From Rusavskia elegans (taxonomy: Eukaryota > Ascomycota > Lecanoromycetes > Teloschistales > Teloschistaceae), in assembly GCA_011316305.1 (NCBI GenBank), contig SAUG01000043.1:62001-126000 (forward strand): DNA of 64,000 nt, in the 5' to 3' direction. Below are positions 32,023 through 42,925 of the stretch, piece after piece; within the stretch, counting starts at the first letter, position 1; each line of letters starts with the position of its first letter. The translations under genes were made by a program, and so were the position numbers. The notes beneath the pieces are model-generated. The model searched no databases. It saw nothing but the letters and a program-made list of their open reading frames with translations, and was not told the origin of the DNA.

Positions 32023-35000
32023 CTAATTCGCTTTGTTCTCTTCAAGGAGCCTTGCCAGCTCCTTTGCATCGGCTTCCTTTCCAACCTGAACTGTCCAAGA
32101 CTCGACCTTGCCCTCAGTTGGCACAGGCACACGGACAACCCTCGATGAACCAAGCGCGTAGCCCAATGATTTATCTAACCCTGCATTGAGGATAACCCTG
32201 CCGTTGACCTTGAGTTTCATCAGCATCCGGGTCTTCTTCGTCTCGCGGTGCCGAAGGATCCGGAATTGCTCGACGCCCTGAAGTGTCCATTGCCGAGTGA
32301 CTTCGTCTTTCCCCGTTGTTGCATTGAAATGCTTGGACTCCGTCAGCTTGTGAGCTTTGGCTTTTATGTCGAAGATTGTGTCCTCGTCTGCTTCGGCTCT
32401 GTTTGCTTCAGTGGTATCCAGATCGGGGTGGGATTCTTCTTCATGGACTTGGTCTGAGGCCTCGTATCCGCTCTCTCCAGCACCAGGTGATGTGGCCCGG
32501 GAAGTACTCTCTGATTGGGTCTCGGATGGAGGAGCCAGCGAATCTTTTGGAGGAGCGCTGATTCCAAAGGTCAACGGTGCGGGTTTAGTAGAAGAAGCAT
32601 CGACAGGTTTGAACATGAACGAGCCCGGTGTCTCATTGGTCGAGCTGGCCTTGGGAGAGCCAAATAAGCCACTCAAAGGAGCTTTGCTGGGCGACGGTGA
32701 CGTGAAATTGAAGCTTGGCGCGCCACTTGTCTCAGAAAACTTGACCGGAGTTCCAGCTTTCCATGTATGATCGCTACCGGGGCTTTCCCCTACATCCTTA
32801 GAACCGGTCATGTTGGCCATGGGTGCAGTGTTGGAGCCCGAAGGCTTGCCGAACAGATTGGACGCCAAAGCTAGGGAAGACGTTGAACTCGCAGAATTAG
32901 TGCCTGCATTGCCAGAGGTGTTGTCATTTGGAGCTGGACTCATGGCGCCGAAAATATTACTGCTAGGCGCTTTGTTGGTCCGATCCATGGAACCCCCTCT
33001 CTTTCGAGTCTTGAGGATGCTTTGCCCAAAATCAACGTCCTTGAGATCCTTTGGAGTTTTTATGGGCTGACCCTTGGGATCTCTTTCAATACGATCGAAA
33101 ATGCTTCGCCCAGTAGGATTTTCGTCGTCTGCCGGCTTCTCCGGGCTATTGAATGAGCTCGCAGCAAATGGGTTGAAGACATTGGAGCCGTAGGCATTGG
33201 GTTTGGAGACGCTCGATGCTTCGCTCGTACTGGTGGACGCACTCGTCTGCTTCGCCCCCTTTGTGGTCGTTCGAGGTCGATCATTGTCCTCATTTGTATC
33301 ATCATCGGCATCGGCATCGGCGTCGTCATCTTCTTGCTCGTTTGCCCGGCTACCGAGGTGACCGAACATGTTGGAAGTGCTGGTAGGTAGCATACCTGGT
33401 CGCGAGAATATTGATTCGCCAAAGCCTATCCGCTCTGTGGTCGACTTTGGCTTGAAGTTTTTGTCATTCTCCTTGTCACTATCGGTGGTGGCCTTGAAGA
33501 TTTCCCCTGTTCTTTGGTTTTTAGTGCGCTGTTCTTCCGAATCCTCAGGGTTGACTTCCTCTCCAGGATCCCCGCTCAGATCTGAAATATTCGCTTTACG
33601 CTTCGCATTCGGCTTTGGGGCAGTGTCGCCGTTAAGGTTGCTGAATGTTGAGGAGCTGTTCAATGACTGGTTAGTAAAGAGACTCGAAGCGTTTGATGAG
33701 ACACTGTTGCTGGCTGGCAGATTCGAGTTGTTCTGGCTAGATTTCGACTGGAAGAATCCCTTGAACGGTGAACTCGACTGTGTGGATAGAGGCTGATCTG
33801 CTGGCCCCGAATTCACGGGCTTCGACTGCAAAGGCGCTGAAGCTGACCCTGCCGGTAAAGTGAAAAGGGGAGTCTGCTTGCTGGTGTGTCCAACGTTAGG
33901 ATCTGGTGTCTGGAAAAATAGAGAAGACTTGGATGATCCAGCAGGTGTGGAAGCTGCGTCAGGGCGCGTGACGCCGTTTGAGAGATTCCCGTTAGTTCCA
34001 GGGTTGTCAGCGTTTGAGAGGCCTTCATCAGTCCTCTTGCCTACAAGATTTCCAAACATTTTGGCTGTCTGCGAGCTTGAAGATGAAGGAAGTGACGGAT
34101 AAGTGACCTGATCATCCGGCTTTGATCGTTTCGCGCTGTCAAACTGTGTCTGACCATTTTCCTTACTCAAATCCTCAGCGGCCTTCCTTTTTGAAATGTT
34201 ACCCTGGCTGGTAGAGGTTGTCCTTAAAGCCTGACCGCTTTGTTCGGATGTGGCCGTAGGGGGCTGACGACGAACTTTCTTGCTCTGAGGACCGGCTTGG
34301 CGTCCATCAAATTCTGCGGCTCGCTTACTATTGATTTCCTTCACCGGACCACCATCGGCATCGAGAATGGCTTGCTTCCGCAGTTGGTAGAAAGTAGAGA
34401 TGGACTCAATTTCCTCTTCATCGTAAGAGCTGTACTCCAGATATGTTTGTAGCCCCTTGTCAAGAGACTTCAGTCGCCATCCAGTGATGAATTGACGCTT
34501 TTGTCCTTCTGTAAAGTTGTCTGGAGGTGAGGGCGGCAACCCTGCCTTACGAGGGACTGGGGACTTTGGAGCATCCCTACCGTTCATAGCGCTAGTGTTG
34601 AATAGTGTAGGGCGGTTGTTAGAGATCTCAGAGCTGGTGTCGGATTGATTCTGGAAAAGGTTCGGTACTCCATTGACCGTAGAGGAAGCCATTGATGAAG
34701 CAGATTGCGATGGCGTCCGAGAGAACCCAGCGAACGGATTCTTGACGGGTGTTTTATCCTCTATATGAGGACGTCCCATGGTGGGCTGAGCAATCTTCCG
34801 GGTTTTATTCGACAGAGCGCTTTGATTCTTCTTCGGCGATCCCAATGAGATGTCTGTAGGCGCAGTGCCACTATCCTGCGAGCCTGCGTCGGCATTGGAA
34901 ATATTGGAAAACTCCCCGATGGCACTCGAGGTGAAGGATTGATTGGTAGACGGATTTGATGAATAATTGAACAAATTGTTTCCAGATCCGCTTGGCGTTG

Positions 35001-36129
35001 TGCCATTCATAAGTGAAGGTTTGGGTGCAGCATTGACGGAAGCGAAAGCTCCATAGCGTTCTCGGTCATTGTTAGATTGAGGAGAGGTGTCAGGGGTTGT
35101 GGACATTGAATCTCCGTCCTTCGTGGGCGAGGTCGCGGGCTTGTTGAACATGTTACTCGGGGTCTGACCTTGCGCTGCGGCGCCCAAATTTGCGAATGGG
35201 TTTGACGTAGCCTGGTTAGACTGGATTTGAAAGGGCGATGTGTTTTGCTGTGCAATCACGTTCGATGTCTGGGATTGCTGTCCAACTCGTTGAGCAAAAG
35301 GGTTCAGGGCCGATGAGCCTGGTTGTTGAAGGTGCGCAAACATGTTGGTGGAGTCTTGTTTTGGTTGTTCGTTCTGGCCAAATAGATTTGTGGATGTTTG
35401 TGGAGTTTGTTGACCCAGATCTGCTGAATTCGTCTGGGGAGTTGCTTGTTGGGGCTGGTCTTGCGCGGGTGGGTCTGGCTGGCCCCATTTGAATGGAGCA
35501 TGAGGGACGAAGAATGACTGCGGGTCTTTTTCCTGTTCCTCAGGCGGCAAGTTCGTCATCCAATGTGATGGTGGCTTGCGCTCCCAAGCCGAGAGCTTTT
35601 CCTGCTCTTTCGCTTGCTCATCTATCGTGGCGGTTGCTTTGACAGGTGTGCTGAAGAAATTTCCCGATAGTCCGTTCGGGCTCGGTTGAGAATTCGATTT
35701 CTGGTTCAGATTTGCGAACGGATTGTTGACTGTAGGGGGAGCCGCAAAATTGAAACCAGTAGAAGATGGTGCACTGGCTTGCTGGCCGAAATTGGAGTTG
35801 AAGTCTCCAAATGGAGGGAACGATGAGCTTTGTGAGCTCATATGATTATCATTCGAATCTGTTGGATTCGGGGGCTGCGAGAAGGGCCCCGATGATTGAC
35901 CAAAGGAAAACCCATTTGAAGGTTGCTGCGTACCAGCAGATGTTGTGGAATTATTAACACCCCATGAAGGAGCCGGAAAGCTTTGGGACTGTGATAGCGG
36001 CGAAGCGTTGGATCCCACTGGGCGGGCCTGAGTTGGCGGTCGGCGACCTCCCCGAGGTCTGGCGATCCTAGAGTGCATCGTGTCAGGTAATGTCTTCGCC
36101 AACGATCGCTTTGCATACGGGCTGTACAT
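32023..36129 (-). CDS. FG-repeat nucleoporin with C-terminal Ran-binding domain (Nup2/Nup152-like)
   Basis: Intronless gene of 1368 aa. It is Ser/Asn/Pro/Gln-rich with many FG, NPFA, LFG and NMFG-type repeats, which bind transport receptors in the nuclear pore basket. A folded block at about 530-600 reads PPSPPDNFTEGQKRQFITGW ... LQTYLEYSSYDEEEIESI. The C-terminal 120 residues form a Ran-binding domain (DTIFDIKAKAHKL ... RQWTLQGVEQFRILRHRETK ... RMLMKLKVNGRVILN). FG repeats plus a C-terminal RanBD is the Nup2/Nup50 plan; the large size fits filamentous fungal forms sometimes called Nup152. The protein is expected at the nuclear side of the pore, helping importin-alpha recycling. The start MYSPYAKRSLAKTLPD is the first ATG in the frame. 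The presumed 3' UTR holds the hairpin array. Confidence 0.9.
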   Translation of the reverse strand: MYSPYAKRSLAKTLPDTMHSRIARPRGGRRPPTQARPVGSNASPLSQSQSFPAPSWGVNNSTTSAGTQQPSNGFSFGQSSGPFSQPPNPTDSNDNHMSSQSSSFPPFGDFNSNFGQQASAPSSTGFNFAAPPTVNNPFANLNQKSNSQPSPNGLSGNFFSTPVKATATIDEQAKEQEKLSAWERKPPSHWMTNLPPEEQEKDPQSFFVPHAPFKWGQPDPPAQDQPQQATPQTNSADLGQQTPQTSTNLFGQNEQPKQDSTNMFAHLQQPGSSALNPFAQRVGQQSQTSNVIAQQNTSPFQIQSNQATSNPFANLGAAAQGQTPSNMFNKPATSPTKDGDSMSTTPDTSPQSNNDRERYGAFASVNAAPKPSLMNGTTPSGSGNNLFNYSSNPSTNQSFTSSAIGEFSNISNADAGSQDSGTAPTDISLGSPKKNQSALSNKTRKIAQPTMGRPHIEDKTPVKNPFAGFSRTPSQSASSMASSTVNGVPNLFQNQSDTSSEISNNRPTLFNTSAMNGRDAPKSPVPRKAGLPPSPPDNFTEGQKRQFITGWRLKSLDKGLQTYLEYSSYDEEEIESISTFYQLRKQAILDADGGPVKEINSKRAAEFDGRQAGPQSKKVRRQPPTATSEQSGQALRTTSTSQGNISKRKAAEDLSKENGQTQFDSAKRSKPDDQVTYPSLPSSSSSQTAKMFGNLVGKRTDEGLSNADNPGTNGNLSNGVTRPDAASTPAGSSKSSLFFQTPDPNVGHTSKQTPLFTLPAGSASAPLQSKPVNSGPADQPLSTQSSSPFKGFFQSKSSQNNSNLPASNSVSSNASSLFTNQSLNSSSTFSNLNGDTAPKPNAKRKANISDLSGDPGEEVNPEDSEEQRTKNQRTGEIFKATTDSDKENDKNFKPKSTTERIGFGESIFSRPGMLPTSTSNMFGHLGSRANEQEDDDADADADDDTNEDNDRPRTTTKGAKQTSASTSTSEASSVSKPNAYGSNVFNPFAASSFNSPEKPADDENPTGRSIFDRIERDPKGQPIKTPKDLKDVDFGQSILKTRKRGGSMDRTNKAPSSNIFGAMSPAPNDNTSGNAGTNSASSTSSLALASNLFGKPSGSNTAPMANMTGSKDVGESPGSDHTWKAGTPVKFSETSGAPSFNFTSPSPSKAPLSGLFGSPKASSTNETPGSFMFKPVDASSTKPAPLTFGISAPPKDSLAPPSETQSESTSRATSPGAGESGYEASDQVHEEESHPDLDTTEANRAEADEDTIFDIKAKAHKLTESKHFNATTGKDEVTRQWTLQGVEQFRILRHRETKKTRMLMKLKVNGRVILNAGLDKSLGYALGSSRVVRVPVPTEGKVESWTVQVGKEADAKELARLLEENKAN

Positions 36130-37160
36130 GATCCATGTACAAAGGTGAGTTTGAAGGACTGGTGTATGTGGAATGGTTGACCGTTGCGTGGGGTAAAGAG
36201 TTGGAATAGAGGGTGTTGATTTCTGATAGTGGATTGATGAATGGCCGCCGGCTGTTTACAAACCGAGGCGCGCAATTACAACAGAAATCATTCACATCAT
36301 ATCAACGCAATCGACGACTTACTTTCTTGCAGCCAACTGAGCAGCCGTAGCCCTCTGATTTTGAAATTCTGTCGACGGTTCTGTACTGCCAAAATCTGCA
36401 CCTTCCCCAATGCGCTCCGTGTCTGCGCTGCGCTTCGCCATCTTCTCCTACGTTCTCCCAACTTGCGTTCGCGACAGGCTTGCGCTATCGGATCCAGATC
36501 AGAAGTTCGATCAGATACCGAAGCGTGTTGGTATCCACTAGACGCTGGTTGATCACGAGAGGGAGGTCCGCATGCGGAGTGTGCGGGCAGGAATCGATGC
36601 GACTTATCCTTGCTGTCCCCATCTACTTCTCGTCGGTCGATATTCTGGTTCGTGACATGGGTTCAGAGAATTTGTTGGCGTTGATATTTGGTCGCTTGAG
36701 AATGAAGATGTCACCTGGATGTGATGGTCGTCAACAGCACGGATTAATTTGGTGTTAAGTCCAGGGATAGGCTGCCAAGCAAAGCGGATGTCACGTGATT
36801 AAACGATCGAGTTCTCGGTCGGAATAACCACTGCTGTGAGACGTTGCAACAACCAGGACGGCGACTCTTCGATCCATGTTTCATCGAACCAGTATATTTG
36901 GCGCTGTGATGGTGAGCGGTATCGTCTCACCGGGCTTGGGGGCAACCGTCAACCCAAGAGTAACATCAGAGCCCAGAGGCCGTCAGGATCAAGATACTTG
37001 AAGGGATCACAGTGACCGCTAAACGGAAACAGTACTCAGCATTCACTCAATGAAAGTCTACGGCTGGGTCGATAATAACGAGTGCAAGGATGATAGAGTA
37101 CTGCAATCCAATTTCGCCTGCAATGCCATCACCACCACCCAATGCTACACGCCTGCGTCC
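36130..37160. other. Upstream region of the nucleoporin gene
   Basis: About 1 kb between two minus-strand genes. No coding region recognised. It likely holds the nucleoporin promoter and the SCP2 gene 3' UTR. Confidence 0.4.
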
Positions 37161-37726
37161 TCATAATTTCGCCTTGGTCTGTGCCTTCTTGAGCACGGGC
37201 TCCATCTTCGTAGCTTTCATGACATCGCCCTTGATCTTCAGTTTCCCTGATATGAACAGCCGTTGTGCTTGTGTCTTGCCTGCAACCATCTTTCCAAAGT
37301 CTTCGTCGGACAATGATAGTGTGACTGCAGCCGGGATCAGAACTTCATATCCAAGCAATTTGCTATGTTTTTGGCAGAAGAGGAGAGAGGCACTCGGGGT
37401 ATGGATGGATAAATAGACGAAGAGAGCGCCAAACTCACCGTCAGCCTTCTTTCCCTCTGGTGCTTCGCCTTTCCCTACAGCGCCCTTCTCCTTGAGATCA
37501 ATGTGCCAACCCTCCTCCTGACCTTCTTTGTTCTTCAGCTTGAAGGCGAAGATAGCATTGCCCTTCTTCACCGCGTCTTTTCGCTCGGCGTCCTCGGCTT
37601 GGAGGGAGCTGTTGATGGCATCGAAGGCCACGGAAGAAGGGAACGACTCTATTCCACATCAGCGCAGCTCATTACTTAAACTCAACGGGAGCGCAAGTTA
37701 TGGAACATGCCATTTTTCAGAGACAT
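37161..37726 (-). CDS. SCP2 sterol-carrier-domain protein
   Basis: Exons 37726-37711, 37648-37439 and 37324-37161 encode 129 aa, almost all SCP2 domain. The family binds lipids and fatty acyl-CoA in a hydrophobic tunnel and often works in peroxisomes. Visible: MSLKN start, SFPSSVAFDAINSSLQ, AIFAFKLKNKEGQEEGWHID, then VTLSLSDEDFGKMVAGKTQA and RLFISGKLKIKGDVMKATKM. The end, QTKAKL, resembles a PTS1 peroxisomal signal (compare AKL and SKL), which supports peroxisomal targeting. The first coding exon has only 16 nt, and the intron after it starts with GC (AATG|GCATGT) and ends with AG; the second intron is 115 bp with gtgagt. The first exon was chosen because it restores the family-like start in frame. 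Confidence 0.88.
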
Positions 37727-38042
37727 CGTCGCCGCTAGTTTGCAAACGGATCAAGGATAGAGCGTCCGAATGTCCTTCACAGAAGGGTGGGCAGTCGTCG
37801 TGTAGCAAGTCAAGCAGACGAATTGGATCTTCGTAAACCTCAGAAGGAGAGGCTCGTGATGTTTACGCATCATCGACATCACTTGGAAGTCACAAGCATG
37901 TGAATGGCGGTGTAAACCGAACCGGGGGAGACGCCGATACCGAATTGCCGAGGCTTGGTTGGCTTCGATGCGAAACCAGTGGGAAATAATACTCATCAAC
38001 CATAAATCGTCAATATCTATATACAAAAGATAATTGCAGGCT
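37727..38042. other. Short intergenic region
   Basis: About 320 bp between two minus-strand genes. Nothing recognised beyond the presumed SCP2 promoter. Confidence 0.4.
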
Positions 38043-39407
38043 TCATCGCCAGCTAAAGATTGAAGCCCTCAGAAATCGCTTCATATGCTCCGGTGTGCCC
38101 CAAAACATTTCTCTGCTCCTCGATCCAGCACGCTGCCAAGCACCTATCGAAGGTCTGCAAGGGCGTGGTTTGCAACTGAAGTAATCCACAACGAGATCTC
38201 TGGCCGTGTTCTCGTCGTCGTCCACAGGGCTGAGCAGCAAGGGCACATCCATGACCTCTTCAGCCTTCTCCTTCCATTTTTCGCTCCCACTAATCCTGGT
38301 CAGCGGTGCGAGCGCCTGATCCCAGGTGCCACGACGGAGGTGAGTGTCTTCGAAGTTGAACTCGCGGATAGTGTGCCGATGAGCCGTGATGAAGCTGGAG
38401 ACCTGTGAGGCATCGACAAAGATGTTCTCCACTTCCATTTGCCGGAGTTTTTCGAATTTCAGTGGCCGGAGTGCAAGGTGGCACCTCCGAGGACATGCCA
38501 TTCCTGGGCTTCTATCCTGCAAGCAGAGTTCCTTGTCAAGGGACAATGGCGACAGTCCATTGCTCCCGTGCCACCGGAAGACGAAGGTCCTCAATGACGA
38601 TGCAAAGACATGAAGATAGGAATGGAGAAGCTTGAGATGATCCGAAGGTGGGTACGGAGAGAACGGAATACTGTCCATACAGATGGCAAGGTTCTTGATC
38701 TGTTTCCACTTCTTGACCGAGTTCGGACGCGCGCCAAAACCCATGGTCGGGTTGAGATATAGTGCTGCCCCAGGATGAATTGAGACCAACGAAAGGCTGC
38801 TGAGTAAAGGGAGCTTGCAGCGTTCGACAGCAATACGAAGTGAGATGAGGGCGTAATCGACAATGCTCCGCCGGTATCGCTGGCCAGTCTCTTGATCAGG
38901 GCATGATATCTTCAAGTGCTTCAATGTGGGCAGCGCATTGAAAGCGCGAATAAATGTAGGTACGTTGGCCGCGGCATGGAACAAGGGTGAGTACTGTTTG
39001 ACAAGCAGATCGGTCAATTCCCAGCTTCCGTAGATCGGATTGCTTAGTCGACTAGCCGAGTCTCTTGTCGACTGAATGTAAGGTTCGTAGATGAACGTTA
39101 CTTCTTCGCCCGTGACCGAATCAAGAAGCGGCGGAAGGAACGTTTCGGGAGTGTGAGGCATTGAAAAGGAGAGAGTCTGGATGTGGTGTCCAACGCGGTC
39201 TAAAGCGGCCATGCGTGCAGGTTTGGTGAAGGTACTAGGCCGAAAAGTGATGGTGGTGTCTTCGAAAAGCAAAGGGGCGGCTCTGACGCCAAAATCATGG
39301 CACGCCAGGCGGAAAGCTGGAAGCTCTTCTTTGGGAATGTAGGAAAGGAAGGTATCTCGGGGTCTTTCCGTCAACCAGAAGCGGAGGAATGTAGATCCAG
39401 ACGCCAT
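38043..39407 (-). CDS. F-box-like protein
   Basis: Intronless gene of 454 aa. Residues 10-60 read FWLTERPRDTFLSYIPKEEL, then FRLACHDFGVRAAPLLFEDT, a fungal F-box-like pattern (proline-rich start, conserved LACHDF helix, APLLF end). F-box proteins present substrates to the SCF ubiquitin ligase through Skp1. The remainder has loose leucine-rich segments (FNALPTLKHLKISCPDQE, CKLPLLSSLSLVSIHPG, VKKWKQIKNLAICMDSI, LRQMEVENIFVDASQV), as in many expanded filamentous-fungal F-box proteins. The ATG at 39407 gives MASGSTFLRFW; upstream in-frame sequence offers only a GTG. The substrate is unknown. It could also be a non-F-box leucine-rich protein, but the N-terminal match makes this less likely. Confidence 0.72.
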   Translation of the reverse strand: MASGSTFLRFWLTERPRDTFLSYIPKEELPAFRLACHDFGVRAAPLLFEDTTITFRPSTFTKPARMAALDRVGHHIQTLSFSMPHTPETFLPPLLDSVTGEEVTFIYEPYIQSTRDSASRLSNPIYGSWELTDLLVKQYSPLFHAAANVPTFIRAFNALPTLKHLKISCPDQETGQRYRRSIVDYALISLRIAVERCKLPLLSSLSLVSIHPGAALYLNPTMGFGARPNSVKKWKQIKNLAICMDSIPFSPYPPSDHLKLLHSYLHVFASSLRTFVFRWHGSNGLSPLSLDKELCLQDRSPGMACPRRCHLALRPLKFEKLRQMEVENIFVDASQVSSFITAHRHTIREFNFEDTHLRRGTWDQALAPLTRISGSEKWKEKAEEVMDVPLLLSPVDDDENTARDLVVDYFSCKPRPCRPSIGAWQRAGSRSREMFWGTPEHMKRFLRASIFSWR

Positions 39408-40969
39408 CACCGGCGAGCATTATTCGAAAGGAAGACTTCAGCTTGGAAAGAACCATTGTCAGGGCAAGAACGATGCTGAGCATTCAAGGGATTTCATACA
39501 ATTTCAGCCCCGACAACACTCTAAGATACACTCCTCTTGTTTGCAAGCGGTCAATGGGTATATTAACAAGTGGGACGGTGTGCCTGAAGTTTGAGGAGTA
39601 GACAGAAATCGATAGTAGAAATATTCCAGATCGAGTTGGTATGAGAACACTTCAATGAAAATCGAATTGACTTTGCCCAACAGGAGCAGAAGAGAGATAC
39701 CTCAGGAGGAGTCATGAGGCATCCTTTTCCCATATACGATTGCCCAACCACCCCTCGAGCCATTTTGCACCTCCAACCGAAACAAGCACGCGAACGTGAT
39801 TTACTGCATCACGAAACCACAACATTGCAGATCGCCTCCCTGACCGCTACGAAGAGAGGGTCAGAGTAGGGCATTTGGAAGTGGGGGAGTTGGGGGTTCA
39901 CGACAGCAGCGCGGTCGCGGTCCTCAGGCCTCGAGGATGAGACCGCATCGAGTGGCCGTGGGGTGGGAAGAGGTTGTGACAAGCGCGATTTAGCAGCCGT
40001 CTTGGCGTTTTCTCTCCGAATCTGGCCTATCAGACAATTGTTTGCTTTCGCGCTATCGATAGCACGACTTTTCCCCCCATGGAAACACCACTTTCGAACA
40101 GCTGCAGCATCGCGCATTTCGCGGACCGCTCCGTGTTCGCGCGAATGTGAGAGAATTACTCCGTACAGATGCGACACCGTCCAATGACTATCTCAAACGA
40201 CGAAACAGAACAGATTGATGACTTCAGGATTTTGGATACTACTATCAGCTCTTCTACGAGTACCATGACTTTCCTCAATGTACCATGAGTACCAGGTCTT
40301 TTACCAGGTGCCTGCTTGACCTGTCTCGCATGTAATTCCTTGCAACCTCATTCTGAAGGTTGTTCTCTGAGATGTTCAACGGTGGACCCTGACTATTCGA
40401 TTTATGAAGATTGTTAAGTCATCTTGATCTATCCTGCGTTTTAGGACCGTAGAAGTTGGCTTGTACTTGTTCATCTCTGCATTCCCTTCTCTGTACTTGA
40501 CGAAAAAGGGCGCATAGCGGGCGCTTCTTGGTAGCGCGGGCGAATCTTAAGCATTCTGTTCAACCAAAGTATGAGATTCCATAAAAGTTGAGCGTGTCAC
40601 TCGCGATGAGATATTTGGAAAATCTGGTAATGGACTGCTGTCAAGGTAACCCTCAATCCAACTCTCACCACTCGTGGCATAAGTCTCGGTCCTGATCAGA
40701 CCATGTCACGTGGAAACTCATATGTCTTTCCGAAAGTGATGCATCGAATTTTCTGTCACAGCTTTCAACTTTCTTCCGCCCGTTAATGTTCACAGGTTCG
40801 CGTCATCAGTCATGCAATTACTACACTATATCAGCAGTCATGATATTCTCTTGTATATCCCCCGTTATTCAAGCATCATCTCCCCATCCCCAGCTCTGCA
40901 CCTACGACCCGTCGCCAACCATCTCCTGTAACCATAATAATACCGATAGAATTATCATTTCCACCGGAT
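39408..40969. other. Divergent gene-poor region
   Basis: About 1.56 kb between a minus-strand F-box-like gene and a plus-strand orphan gene. Only short frames. No repeats or RNA genes recognised. Confidence 0.4.
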
Positions 40970-41887
40970 ATGAATTCAGACATACTTACCGCTGCCGAGG
41001 CATCGAGCAAGCTGGCGGAAATTACTTGGGCTCAGTGTATGTCTAAATACAGCCCATGCCCTACACTTTCCAGTATTGACTCAGTAGCAGATGAAGAGAG
41101 CATGCCTGAACGTTACCATGCATCTGCTGCTTCGTCGACCACGACACCAGCAGCAACGATCGCAACGCCGCCCGACTTAAATGCATCCGAGTATGCGGTA
41201 GCGTATACTCAACAACTGGACCGTCTACATCGTCGCGCTCCTGTATCTGCTCGCTACCAAGCTGACATTGAACGGTTGAGAAGCTCTGCAACACAAACCG
41301 TTCCTTCGACTAAAACATCAGCTGCAAAGACCACGGCTTCCGTCAGCTCGATTGCCTCTGGCCGTGCACCACATCAGATCCCAGGCCACTATGGATGCAT
41401 CAAAGGTTCTGATGCGGAAGCTGCATCTTCGATGAAAACACAGGCAGCGACTACCCTCAAGAATAGGAAAGCACATAGCGAGAAGTTTTCCGGACATCAC
41501 CCACACATACCTGGTTCTTTCGACATGGTTGAGGGGTGGAGTCCCGAAGACTGTGATCTTCTGTTTGATCATGAAGTCGACGGAGGGCTCCAAGGATCTG
41601 GCATGGAGGCAAAGACTAGGGAAACCAATCGGGCGGTGGAGACAGCCCTGCTGCACAAACGTCTTGCAACGGCAGAAAAAACGCTCCCCAAGCAGTCGGT
41701 AGATCATTACCAGTGCAAGGATCAGGAAGCACAAGCTACCTCTGAAAATGACCAACAAGGTGCAAAGGAACTGAATGGCAAGCGAAAGCAGACTGAAGAA
41801 GACGATTGGGTAATGGTGAAGGACCCTAGGGACCTGTATGTAATGGTTGACAACAAAACCACACGCCGGAAGGAGGCTCGATGTTAG
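40970..41887 (+). CDS. Orphan hypothetical protein, 305 aa
   Basis: Intronless frame of 305 aa starting MNSDILTAAEASSKL. It is Ser/Thr/Ala-rich with charged stretches. Recognisable blocks are EYAVAYTQQLDRLHRRAP near residue 75, PHIPGSFDMVEGWSPEDCDL near 180, a helical Glu/Ala/Lys region near 215-245, and an acidic-aromatic end EEDDWVMVKDPRDLYVMV. The phrase DDWVMVKDP resembles short terminal motifs seen in many fungal hypothetical proteins, but I cannot name a domain. No signal peptide or membrane helix. It begins a 4-kb island of unrecognised genes. The frame is long enough to be real; function is unknown. Confidence 0.62.
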   Translation: MNSDILTAAEASSKLAEITWAQCMSKYSPCPTLSSIDSVADEESMPERYHASAASSTTTPAATIATPPDLNASEYAVAYTQQLDRLHRRAPVSARYQADIERLRSSATQTVPSTKTSAAKTTASVSSIASGRAPHQIPGHYGCIKGSDAEAASSMKTQAATTLKNRKAHSEKFSGHHPHIPGSFDMVEGWSPEDCDLLFDHEVDGGLQGSGMEAKTRETNRAVETALLHKRLATAEKTLPKQSVDHYQCKDQEAQATSENDQQGAKELNGKRKQTEEDDWVMVKDPRDLYVMVDNKTTRRKEARC

Positions 41888-42925
41888 ATCTGGGTAGCAG
41901 AGGATTTCGACAGGGAAGTTGCTTAGGGAGTGTGACAACAGCGGGTAGTGCGGGTGAAGAAGAAGAACAGCCCATTGATTATTGCATTGGCGAGAACATG
42001 ATTATGTCTGGGTGCGTGGTCTGGCAGCTAGTTGACCCGTAAAATTGAGGGATAATTGATATTTGAGAATCTAACTGGCCGCGCCATTGCTCTGTTTCAT
42101 GGGCAGCGAGCATCATGTCTATGATAAGCGAAGCAACGCATAGCTTCACATCGTATCCAATCTTCTTCTTACTTAGGGGTTGAAATAACGACCTGAGTGC
42201 CACGTGCCTCTACTGCCACTAGAGTACCCAACCGAATACGTCGGCGCCTTGCAAACTCTTCACTCTTTGATCTCAACATTCGGTCATAGGAATACGACAT
42301 AAGCGGCACGAAACTTCCAGCCGTAGGGCCTCGCTACGTTAAGTTTCAGTCTCAGCAACATGAACAATGCCGCTGCCATGTTATCGATGTGACCCTTGCC
42401 CTTCTCCGCCAGCACTGGTCTGTTAACTATTAACTATGAGGAGGTACCTCGAAGGGAATTACACTCGCTACGCTACTTGCTTCGTGTTGATGTAGGAACA
42501 GATAGATGTCGTTGAATAAAATTTGACACAACAGCAAGACCTGACACAAAGCAAACTCATCAGATTCACATCCTTCAGTGCAATGGCTTCTTCATTCGAT
42601 GCTAAAGTATTTTCAAACCTTATTTCTTCACTGTCAATGTTAACACACCCTCAGGTATGTTGCGTTAATGTTACCATCCTCTCCTATGTACTCTTTACCA
42701 AACAATTTCTTTCAGACCGTATTGCGAGGGCAAGTTTTCGTACATCAGCTTTGATAGAACCGCTGCTGATTCCAGTCATCCGTTAAAGGAAGCCTTCTCT
42801 ATAGATAAAAGCGCAAAGTCATCGCAGACAGGGCTTATGAGGACAAAACGGGCCGCTTTTCAACATCTTGTGCCTCAATCAAACAGAAGCTGCTGACTCT
42901 TTCAGCTCTTAGCAAGTCAATCAAG
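41888..42925. other. Intergenic region in the orphan island
   Basis: About 1 kb, visibly more A/T-rich than its surroundings, with no supportable gene. Confidence 0.4.
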
